This document shows, one piece after another, positions 40,892-51,618 of a stretch of DNA of 64,000 nt. The notes below the pieces were generated by a model. It saw nothing but the letters and a program-made list of their open reading frames with translations, searched no databases and had not been told where the DNA came from. The stretch lies in the NCBI GenBank assembly GCA_003344405.1, contig NOWV01000171.1:1-64000 (forward strand), read 5' to 3'. This DNA is from Trichoplax sp. H2. Lineage: Eukaryota > Placozoa > Uniplacotomia > Trichoplacea. Both the position numbers and the translations under genes were made by a program. Every line of letters starts with the position of its first letter. Position 1 is the stretch's first letter.

Positions 40892-42645
40892 CTATGAGTC
40901 TTTCGAACCTTTCTTTTTACTCGATTTTTTCAGATTATGATAATTTGGAAGAATTTTAATTAAATACCCCAGCTGGTCATCTTGTTTCTAATGAGTTTGA
41001 GGTTATTATTATACGATCATTGATTGGGTAACACGTCTTATGGAATATGAAATCAGGTCTGATAACACAAAATAGTCGAAACTTACTGAAGGCGTCTCGT
41101 TATGTTGTTTTTGATGACATTCATCACCATATACTATCGTATTCTCAGGTATTGTTTCATTGGCACTTAGTTGACAGTGAGCTCCAATTATGCAGTTGTT
41201 TGTAATTTTCGTATCTCTACCAACGATAGCTATGATGATTATGCAAAGACGAAGTAGCAATACAATTATGAAAGAATATTGTCTGCCTTTTACATCATAA
41301 CATTGACTATTGAACAGTTTAATATACAGATTGGTTGGCTAAATATTGGCAAAGAAAAATGTTAGTATTTATAAGCGGTAAGCTGTTTGATTATATGTAA
41401 TCAAGGAATTGGTCCCACTTGGAATGAAATGCTAGTACTGAACATATATTTGTTGAGTTATACCTTTGGCTTCGAATGTGTTGCTATTACCAATCTGCTT
41501 AGATTCAATTCCTGTATAATAAAAGGGTGGTTAAGGGTATAAAAGTATCTAAATCACTACCTTTCAATCGCCTATCACACCGCTTGATACAATTGACTAG
41601 CAATGAAGCAGTTTTACATACAGTACAGACTATAATCAATTACAGTATGTTCAAAGGATACGACATCCAACTTCGAAAACATTGTAGTCTCCGATATGCA
41701 TGGGAACTGGTTCCGGTTTGTCTTTATCCTTCTTTTTTTTTTCATCTTCGGTTAAAAAACTGCAACATACGAGTACGTACGTATAAGCACGAATTTCATA
41801 AACAACCCTACGATATATAGGAGTAGGAGTAGCTGATGTACAGTATTTCCTGCATAGTCTATCCAAAACTAACCTATTGTGAATATAAGCTTGCTCTTCA
41901 ATAATATTGTTTTCTCCTATATGGATGGGTCCAGCTTTGGCCATAATAAAAGCTCTAGGGTGAACAACCGTGTTGGCACCTAATAAAAAAAAAGAAGCTA
42001 GTTCACTTTACCGTTGACAACTGTGTTATTTCGAATATCGTATGATTGGAAAATTGGCTGCCATGATGGGCACTACCGTCTTGAAGTGTATATCCGAGGG
42101 ACATACTAGTACGCTATGCTTGTATCAAGGTAAAGGATTATTTCATTTCTACATCATTCCGTAATAAGGAAATTTCGATATCATTTTATGTCTATCATAG
42201 GATGGCTTACCGATATAGATCTCTCCTTTTAGTTCAGCTTGCTGGCAGACTATTGCACCAGGGGCAATTTTGATTCTTTCATTGACAAAATTATAATAAT
42301 CAATAAGGATACAAGACGTTCGTTGTCTACCGATGTAATCCAAACGGCTAAAAGAAGCCGTAAAACTAGTTTTAAGGTATATGTGAGCTATACAGTGAAA
42401 TTGAGTAGCTTGATATCATTGAACTATTGTCACCAACATCAATCCATGATCAAAAATACTCGTATGATGGCATTATCATGTCTGCTGCAGACAGTCAAGA
42501 TTTGCCCTTTGCCATGCCATATATAGCTTAATGAAGAGGTACAGTAATTTGTGCGTGTAACATCGATCCTATTTATAAATTCAATAGCGAGGTAGAATCA
42601 AGTGCATAGGGAGATCATTTCGCCTTACTGTGATCTTGAAGACAT
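40892..42645 (-). CDS. DCTN6: Dynactin subunit 6 (p27)
   Basis: Seven minus-strand exons join in frame: 42629-42645, 42211-42275, 41874-41979, 41662-41759, 41464-41511, 41087-41229, 40892-40987. They give 190 residues, the same as my recollection of the human length. DCTN6 is a left-handed beta-helix protein of the dynactin pointed-end complex that helps attach dynein-dynactin to cargo and kinetochores. Clear family blocks are IKIAPGAIVC, AKAGPIHIGENNIIEEQA, MHIGDYNVFEVGC, CIIGAHCQL, ENTIVYGDEC and IKILPNYHNLKK. The hexapeptide (I/V-G-x-x) rhythm of the beta-helix is visible throughout. A Lys-rich insert (EDEKKKKDKDKPEP) sits in the loop before the second beta-helix stretch. The first coding exon (MSSRS plus 2 nt) was chosen because it has an A at -3, a GTAAGG donor and the correct phase; it is the least certain part. 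The acceptor at 42276 is weak. Confidence 0.92.
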
Positions 42646-43628
42646 CCTTGACTTTAAAGCATTAGCAGCCTGTTTGGTAGTGAAATGAAGTCTAGTCGTC
42701 CGGTGATGGATTAATGAATAATAATAAAGGAAAATTAACGCTATGCCACTCTAATAAATTCCCTAATTAATAATGATGTGGAAAAGCGTTATGGCTAAGC
42801 AATGCTGGTGTTGGAGGTCCGGTCTTGACTAGATACAGTACCGTACTGAGTCGACTCCACTGTTGTGTACAGTACTGTACTGTAGGGGCGGAATGCCATG
42901 TCCAAATGGACGTCTACTGTAGCAAACAGACAGACGGATGTACGTATTTTGTTGACATACCGGAAATGGTTAATACGGTCAATAGGGGCTTTTTCAACGC
43001 CAATGTTTTCTTCCATAATTTCTTGCCGCGCTTGGCTGTCTGTAGTACAGGTAATAACAACATCCATTTCTTTTCTGCAAATTGACCGCAGTTACAAAGC
43101 AGCCATTGTCTTTTTCTGCGCCGTTTAGTCTCTCCTCTTTGATTCTCTACCGCCATAGTCGTGATTTTCTTCTACTCAAAACATAGTCAAAAGTCGTACT
43201 GTGCGTAGGTTTTCCAGTCGGCATGACTCATACAGTACTGTCTACTGTAAACAAGCGAGTACAGTACATTGTACTGTGGCTGAAGAGGTCCGAGATCGGT
43301 CCATACCGGACTTGACTGCGCTACAGTGTACAGTGTACAGTATGCTGTACTGTAAGTTGGATTGAGGGTGTTTACCAGTACTGTAGTTGAGCACGCTTGC
43401 CATTGCTTGTTAACTATAGATCATAAAGGTACTGAACCGAACCGGACCGGACTCAGGTCTAGTTGGAAGATTATCAATTGGGCTGGGCAGGGAGAAAGCA
43501 ACAGCCCGCTGGCTTACTTTACCTACTTCTACTCGTATACGAAAAGCATTCTTGATTGGAAGGGTAGAATTCATTAAATTGGAAAAAATTATTCCTCCTT
43601 GTCATCTTCCTGTGCACATTGGTTGCCA
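42646..43628. promoter_or_regulatory. Shared upstream region of DCTN6 (minus) and ADAM10 (plus)
   Basis: The two start codons are 983 bp apart and divergent, so both promoters must lie here or nearby. The region is visibly richer in G+C than the deserts. It contains several palindromic GTAC words: a perfect 14-bp palindrome GTACAGTACTGTAC at 42867-42880, TACAGTACTGT from 43231, and repeats of ACAGTGTACAGT near 43324-43352. Overlapping open frames on both strands (42795-43156, 43362-43577) show no family features. No clear TATA box was identified. Confidence 0.55.
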
Positions 43629-46600
43629 ATGATGGAGAGCAAGCCGATAATTTTCATTTTAGCTATCGTTTGTATTGGATTTTCGCAAGGTAATGTTCGC
43701 TTGCACCATTTCATCTTGTCTCGTTGACGCTGGTATCAACGCTAATTAGAATTCTAATCGTTGAGGAACGAATTGAATGAATGTTGTTATTACACCATAA
43801 TCAGCAATTGTCAATCGGGATGATAGCTATCACAGTAATAGTTATCCATGTACAGGCGAAACCAACATCAATTAGTCATGAGATATTTTCTTAACTGATC
43901 TGAATACCATGGTGACCAAAAGAATCGAAAGGGGCTAAATATGGGCCTTCTCCTTTGACAACCCCCCTCTTTCCACACGTATACGACGTGATATTGATCG
44001 TCCCCATTCATGAATTCAATATGGATACTTATCGTCTGCAAGAGTCGAACGAAAATCCCTCACGCTCATCGTACTTCTTCTGCTTGTTGACTGAGTAGAG
44101 AGTATTTCACAGTATTCGTACTTTTAGACGTATAATTTGGATAGGTTACTATGCGTACGTAAACGCTAATAGCGCATGGGCGTGCACTGCAATTACTTAG
44201 CAGATAGATCCATCTTTGTTGCAATATGAACTTCTATCCTATTGCTCTACCCTGAAAGGATGCTATCGATCTGTTAGAGTACAATCATTTTTTCCTTTGA
44301 TTGAATTCGAACGTGATAGAAACCTCTCAATAATGCCATCATCATATCTTACCATTGCCTACCCTGAAAGGATGCTATCGATCTGTTAGAGTACAATCAT
44401 TTTTTCCTTTGATTGGATTCGAACATGATAGAAACCTCTCAATAATGCCATCATCATTTCTTACCATTGCCTACCCTGAAAGGATGCTATCGATCTTTTA
44501 GTGTACAATAATTCAAACGTGATATAAACCTCTCAATAATGTCATCATCATTTCTTACCATTGCCTTTGATTTTACGTACATTCATTCGCAATCGGAGGG
44601 TTAGTGGCATGATGACTCGCAGTGCTTGTTTATTCGTAACGCCTGATCCTAATTGCTTAACGAATTGATGCAGAAAGTAATGTTGTAAGACAAAGAAATA
44701 ACTTGTGTGAAAAACCTGATCTAAATCATCGACTTCATGCTGTTTATTGGGTGTCGCCGCGACCATCCATATCATTTTTACCCAGAAATTGTTGAGGCTT
44801 CAACTCCTATTTATACAGTATAGTATAAACTGTAGTGGTTCTATTTTTATTGGTAGCCGCTGAGGCTTGAACTGAACATAGGAATAGCAAGATTTCTCAT
44901 ACAGTAAATAATAAATAAATAATATCCTGAAGTGAAATGAATCAGTTTATATAAAAACCTCACGTCATCATCAGAAATTACCCAGGAGAGAAAGAAGTTA
45001 CTGTATTGTTGGCTGCTTTAACCTAGAGTGATACATTAACAGATTGATATGTTGTAACTGGAATCATGTGTATTTGTAACATTGAATATACTACAGTAAT
45101 AATTTTTACGTTTTGTAGGTTTCCAATCTTTGAGTAAACATATCGGCCGCTATGAAACGCTAGTTTATGACAACGAAGAAATTAATAGACGTCACCAAGA
45201 AGTAAAAAAACATAACGTTAAAATGGCGTTATCGCTAGCGTTCACCGCTTACAAACGGTAATTTAATAGCTAGTTGTTTAAAATTGATTCTGTTCTTAAG
45301 ATTCAGCGATTGCACGTTAAATAGAGGTTTTATTTCATTAACTGAATCAGCTTTGTAGTTTAGATGGTCTGATCGTTGTTATTATCTACCGTATTTATTC
45401 TCTATATATCTGCTGCTCAGTACCAACTGAATTGATAACTTACTGAGCTATTTCTAACTGTGGCAGGCATTTCCATCTTCATCTTGTGAGGGATACAGAA
45501 ACTTTCACGCCTGATTTCACTGCTGTTGATGAAACACATCAAAGAATTGATTATGACTTAGCCAAGGTATATCGAGGATACTTAAAGGGTAAGTTAAAAT
45601 AAGCTTACGTATATTATTGGTTTCGCCGTTATTTGTTATGTTTGTTTGAAATCGCATTAATAATAATCCCAATTTTCACGGGGATGAGTACTAGTTTTAT
45701 TTTGTACCATAAAGACTATACTGTATGTATTACGTAGTCTGATCTAGAAGGGAATTAACTGCTCATGTACTGCATGTGCAAGCGGTAGCAATGGCTACTT
45801 CATTTCCTTAGAGTGTGTCATTTTTGTTATATTGGTATTTGGTATTACAGTATAAAACATCAGATAATAATGAATAAATCTCAGGGTATACATTGTAACA
45901 TATTTTGTTCGTAGGTGAAAAGAATTCTGCTGTATACGGAGTTCTAAATAATGGCGTTTTTTATGGCAAAATCTACCACAATGACGAAGAATATTATCTC
46001 GATCCTGCTGAGCATTACTTTAAGAAAGTGCCTTTCCATTCAGTTATATACAAGGGAAGCGACATACACTATAAGCATCAGTAAGTTTTTCATCGACGTT
46101 TTACAGTATAAAATATTCTTTTGAAGAATTACAGTTACTAACCATGTTTTTCATTTCGACTCGCCTAACAACTAAACAGAGGTGGAAATGCCACATGTGG
46201 GCATAATAATTGGCGCTTAGTTCATCCGGATTATCAATTATGGCATCATGGCATCATGTCTAAAAGTAGCAGAACTGAGTCCATTTCAGCATCATCCGCT
46301 AATAGGAAGAAACGAAATGTGCTCAATTCTAATGCAGATTCTTGTCAAATTCAAATGGATGCCGATCCTTACTTTACGCAACAATATGGAGGGAGAATAC
46401 AAGCTGTTGATAGATTGGTACTGCATGCTCAGGTATTAAATAACCGTGAAATGAATTTCACATGTAAATATTTTGCGTCTGTGCAATTTATGACTGTTCT
46501 GCATAGGTAAATAAGACTTTTCACTTGCATTAGGCTGCAGATTTAATGTATAGAAGAACAGATCTTGACGGTGACGGGGTGACTGATAATGCAAGGATTA

Positions 46601-48664
46601 AAGTCAAGAAAATGCGAATATATACGACTGTCGATAAAAACAATGTCTTGCACAATAATAATCTTGGAGTCAATGCTTTGTTAAGTATGTATAAAGTTAT
46701 TTTATTCAAGAGTAATTATAATTTATTTATGCTTACAGTTACGACCTAAAATTTGAAAAAATTTCTTTCCTAATACAGTAGTCGCCATTATTATTGTGCA
46801 CTTTACTATGTTGCTTGTTAAGCCAATTTTTTTTTGTATTTCAGAGCTCTACTCGCAAAATAATTACAATGAATTCTGTACCAGCTTTCTATTTACCTAT
46901 CGCACTTTCCAAAATGGAGTACTAGGATTGGCCTATATTGGGTCAATTTGTAATATCTACGCTTTTACTGCCGCCAATACCCAACAAAGCACAAATTGTG
47001 GATTAGTAACAACACAAAATTCTGGTGAAGCAGTTCCACTTCGTGCTTCTGAAGTTACTTTCGCTCATGAATTGGGACATAATTTCGGTGCCCAGGTACG
47101 GAACTTGAAATGGATAGATCCTACAAATTTTCTATTGATAGCAAGCTAGTAATTAGTTTGCTATCATGGTATAACACAGATCCAACTATAACTAGTACAA
47201 CGACAACATAACGTTGTAATAAATGTTCGATTATACCCGTTTATTGCATTCCTAACTTCTACATTGTACTGTATTATTAACTACAGCTGCTTTTAGTGCT
47301 ATAAAAATCTTATTGTGTGAATTTTTCTTTAGCATGATAACACCTATACAACCCAAAAATCATGCTATCCTGGTGGTCTGGATGGAAACTATATTATGTA
47401 TGCATATGCTACTACTGGTAACTTAAAGAATAACAACTTTTTTTCCAGCTGTAGCAGAACTGCCATGACTAATGTTTTACGTGTAAAGGCTGCCTCATGT
47501 TTCAAGGGTTAGTATAATGGTTTTTTTGTACTTTATAATTTTAGTTTACATTGCACTTTAACGAAGCGATATAATCACACCGTATCAGCCAGACTCGTAC
47601 AATTGTACGTGGATATTTGTATGTATTCCTAAAAATATTTTTACTATGCAGCTAGTACTGCGTCAATTTGCGGTAATGGCATTGTTGAAACTGGCGAAGA
47701 TTGCGACTGTGGTGCTCACTGTGATATTGACAAATGCTGTAACCCGGCTGGTAGTACAAATCAATGCAAATACGCAACTAACGCTCAGTGCAGGTTAGTA
47801 AACCTATTTTGAATATTGACATTACTCTACTAAAGTTATAATCTTTACGCTGACATGCTGTTAATTTTAATAGCATCTCCAACGGTCCGTGCTGTAACAA
47901 TGCTACTTGTCAAATTAGACCTGCGTCTGACAGTTTCGTTTGCCGTACTGAAACAGATTGCGCTAGCATCTCTCGTTGCAGTGGATCTGTAAACTGTCCT
48001 GCTCCAACAAATAAACCAGATAGAACTAGATGTAACAAAAATCAAAAGCTCTGTTCCAATGGGGTAAGAAATTGTTTATGCATCCATGACAAATACAACT
48101 TTTTAGAATGGTATTTGTCGCGATTAAATAAATTGTAATTTATAATTGTTATTACTCCTCTTGTTATTGTAGGAGTGCACTTTATCTCTTTGTGAGTTGC
48201 AAAACATGGCAGAATGTAAATGCTCTAGTTCAAGTGAAGCGTGTCATCTCTGTTGTCAATCAAAATCTGGTGGAACTTGCATATCCACTTATACAATGAC
48301 TACTCTTTTCAATAAAACTAATGTCCCGCCTGGTACCTCTTGTGCTAATATGACTGGATACTGTGACATCTTTAGCAATTGCCGGCAAGTCAACGAAGCT
48401 GGACCTCTATCTACGTTATTGAATATAACAACTCAACAAGTTTTGGATTGGGCTGCAAGGAATTGGTGGATTATATTATTAGTTTGCTGTTCGGTAGTGC
48501 TCGGTTTTGCGATATTTATTCGCTTTGTAGCACCATTGATACCATCTGATAACCCAGGACGCATAGAACCTATTGCATGCGGCTGCTGTGGCTGCAGTAA
48601 TCAGAGAAAGAAAAAGAATCCAGTGGCAATAGCTGACGACAACATTAATGACCAAAGAGTATAA
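43629..48664 (+). CDS. ADAM10: ADAM10 / Kuzbanian-type membrane metalloprotease
   Basis: Eleven exons join in frame: 43629-43689, 45119-45257, 45467-45588, 45915-46080, 46180-46432, 46534-46684, 46845-47095, 47333-47507, 47652-47793, 47874-48063, 48173-48664. They give 713 residues. ADAM10 is the ectodomain sheddase that cleaves Notch and other surface proteins. Visible in order are a signal peptide (MMESKPIIFILAIVC), the prodomain (HFHLHLVRDT, PFHSVIY), a prodomain Cys (GGNATCGH), a furin site (RKKR), the zinc site HELGHNFGAQHD split by an intron, the Met-turn NYIMYA, a Cys-rich disintegrin domain (ICGNGIVETGEDCDCG), the ADAM10-type membrane-proximal Cys block (CKCSSSSEACHLCC), a TM helix near NWWIILLVCCSVVLGF, and a 45-50-residue tail. 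The tail has a Cys cluster and basic patch but no proline-rich SH3 ligand as in vertebrates. Confidence 0.97.
44248..44565. repeat. Three tandem ~112-bp repeats in ADAM10 intron 1
   Basis: Units start at 44248, 44360 and 44472 with TACCCTGAAAGGATGCTATC and end in a CATCATTTCTTACCATTGCC-like segment. The first two differ by only a few bases. The third has an internal deletion of about 19 bp. The high identity suggests a recent tandem duplication. Confidence 0.92.
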
Positions 48665-49519
48665 AGTTTCGTAATATATTTATAATGCTATATTTAGGTG
48701 CATGAAAGTTTCAGGGTTTACGATCATGCAGCAAATGCATTTGTTCGCTTATTTGGATAAGGTATACTATAATCATTTATAACTAAGTAATATTATTGAT
48801 GTTTGTTTGTGCACTTCATAATGTGCACGCTATAGAACTCACGTGTACGTAAAACCTAATTTTATACAGCTGTGAATATATATTATTAATCGCAGATAAA
48901 GACTTGATTGAAATCATTTAAATAAGACGTAATTAGGTTTTTATATTAAATTTATGGTCGACTCTTTGCCAACTCTGTAAAGCTGCATTTACATTATAGC
49001 GATATAGATTAATGCCAAGAATTTACTAGAATTGGTATAAATCTTGCATAATATTGGATCGCAACTATTTTACACTGTGGACTTGAAGACTTTGGGCATT
49101 ACATTTTAATGGAGTTAGCAAATGTTCCAGTTATATCTGTAGACATATTCTACGTGCACTTTCTCAAAGTTTCATTACTGCATGTTCTTCGTTGTATTTT
49201 CGTATGATATTTATATAGGCAAGCCCAAGTCAACGTATGCTAATACACATTTATACTATGCCATCACTCGTTATCCTTATTTTTGTCAATGTATTGTTAG
49301 TGTTTTTGTAACTAAATTTCGTAATTTTAATTAATTCATCATTGATGACATACTTCAATAAATTGACTAAAAATTCATACGAACGTGGAAGGCCAAATAT
49401 TTTGTTTATGTCGGGGCGAAAGACTGATAACATTTATTTAGATAAGATATTAGCCAGTGTGGTTATAATTATTTGTTGAATAGCTGTATACTTTAAATCA
49501 ATTATTTATTAACTGTACA
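48665..49519. other. Interval between ADAM10 and EFCAB11 (convergent 3' ends)
   Basis: ADAM10 (plus) and EFCAB11 (minus) converge here. I see only presumed 3' UTR and AT-rich spacer. For EFCAB11 a polyadenylation signal is present as plus-strand TTTATT at 49505-49510. Confidence 0.55.
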
Positions 49520-51618
49520 CTAGTTTTTTTGAAGAGAGTCGAAATGTAATCGCATCATATATTCAAAATCCCTGTAACTGACTCTGCCATCTTCATCAAA
49601 ATCGATATTCCTAGTTTCATAAGGGTCAAAGAATACATCAGTATTGTATAAGGATATTTATGATTATGACTAGTGAATACAGTGATATAATAATTATTGT
49701 TAACGACAGCAGATTTACTTGTAATTTTATTATTATTATTGGCTTCCAAGATATCTACATATATATGGGCCGATACTCAATTTATTATGTTACTACGTTC
49801 ATTTCACCTAAAAATGGACGTTACGGTTGCCTTGGAAATCCTTGGAGCCACTTCATCGAAGACCGACATGAGATCGCTAAGTGTCAGAAACCCTCGACCT
49901 ATGGTACAGAATAAATGTATATAAGTCATAAACTCTTGGCTTATCTTAACGTATATAGCTACGTCTGTTATTACTTCTAAATTAATTTACTTAATAAAAA
50001 TTGTTATCCACAATAGACATATGAACATCCTTCACGGAGAAGTTTGCCTTCTCTATTCAATATTGATGTAGCAACATCATGCATCATATTGACGAACTGT
50101 AATTGTATATCTAGGGAAGTTCATAAATGTGAGTTGGCTCTTCAGTTTACATTCGATAAGCTACGGTATCAATAAATTCTAGTTGAAAGCGGAACACTGT
50201 AAAATTTAATACTCGTATATATTCATGAGGCTAAAAACTAACTAACTATATGTACTTACAGTGGGCGTCAAATGACATAAAAATATCCTTAATTTTTTCG
50301 TTGATATTGTACTCTTGCAATTTTGTAATAAGTAAGTCTTCACAAGCACTGAGTGAAATTCCTGATTAAGAAAGTAGATAAATTTATTGGTACCCCGTCG
50401 TTGAAATGTTAATTTATTAAATAAATTGATATCTACAAGGCGGGAAAGTTACCGTTAAAATTAAATTCGGGCGATAATAACTTTTCTAGTTCTCCCTAAT
50501 ATGGGTAAATTTGAGAAGAGATTACAATAGTAAATTGAACGACGGACTGTTTGCTGATGGAACTTGAGCAAACAAACCGTTATATTTATATTATTCAAGG
50601 CCACATTAAATCTTATTACAAGCTAAAGCTGATTACCATTTTAAATCGGAAAACGCATTTTGCGTATAAAAAGTCAGTTATATCATTTATCTTACTTTAT
50701 TGGATTTATATCCCAAGATCGCAACCATAGCGACTTGAAGGTCATCGATGGAAAGGTAACCCTTTTTATCGGCATCGCATTGAGAAATAATCTGCATTAA
50801 AGATTCATTAATTCGTAAGGGTATGTCGTAGCGATAAGTCAACTGGTTACAAAATGAAGGAGTAATTTATAATCATGCACAGCACAGTAATAGTCTCGTC
50901 GATACGTAGCAGCAGACTAGAATCGATTAGATTGATGATGCAACTGGTGCACAGCACGTAAGATATGAGTAGACTTTCGGTACAATATGAAACTATAAAA
51001 TTATACAGATTAACAAACCCTTATGATGAAGGCAAAATGCTAAGGTACAGGTCTGCCATTAAGATACGATGTACGCGTATGCGAGTATTTTATCCTTAGT
51101 GCTACTACTATACACTAGTGATTCAGGAAGTACATTCTGCCTAGTAAAGTACAGTGTAAATACTGGCTTAGTAGGTGATACGGCGAATATAATCTACCGT
51201 CATCGATTTGGCAACTAAGAAAATCAACTCACAATGTCTAACCTTGTTGTAGCAGTACAGCATCATTATTTAATGTAATCCTGCATAGAGTAACGCATAA
51301 TATAATTCTGTACTTTATTGCACGTCGGTAGTGATGACTGAAAATAATCCCTAGTGTAGGTGAGTTGTATTATTCAATCACAGTAATGATTCAATGATAT
51401 GATATACATTTTATATTATACAGTTTGGTTTAAATTTCTTAATTTCATCAAAGATGCGTTCATCTTCCATCCTTATTTAATTCATATAATACACTGATTA
51501 ATAGTCCTTAACATCATCGAAGATATTGATGAGTTCATCTTACATCCTTAATTCTTCGCTTATCGCTATGCAGTTCGTTAAGTTGATCTTCTTGGTCAAT
51601 TTCTCGGACAGCAGTCAT
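49520..51618 (-). CDS. EFCAB11: EF-hand domain-containing protein 11 homologue
   Basis: Six minus-strand exons join in frame: 51544-51618, 50696-50791, 50453-50495, 50260-50361, 49808-49898, 49520-49610. They give 165 residues (human about 163). This is a small calmodulin-like protein of unknown function. The first EF-hand loop reads DADKKGYLSIDD and the last DFDEDGRVSYRD; both keep acidic ligands at positions 1, 3 and 12, and the last also at 5. The two middle hands (FNFNGISLSA, FDAHCRGFLTLSD) are degenerate, as in the human protein. RGFLTL and VSYRDFEYMM are the strongest orthology blocks. The first exon (MTAVREIDQEDQ...RRIKD) ends in phase 0 at GTAAGA and aligns without gaps to the residues before EF1. 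Apparent in-frame sequence upstream of 49610 (FDPYETR) is intron. Confidence 0.9.

Noticed and set aside
42795-43156. Set of overlapping frames on both strands in the DCTN6/ADAM10 upstream region
   Set aside because: All frames are open by chance because this stretch is less AT-rich; none shows a domain or joins to either gene in phase.
49611-49749. Upstream extension of the EFCAB11 last exon (FDPYETR and beyond)
   Set aside because: The GAAACTAG acceptor at 49611-49612 gives the correct phase and family alignment; the extra residues would insert into the EF-hand helix.
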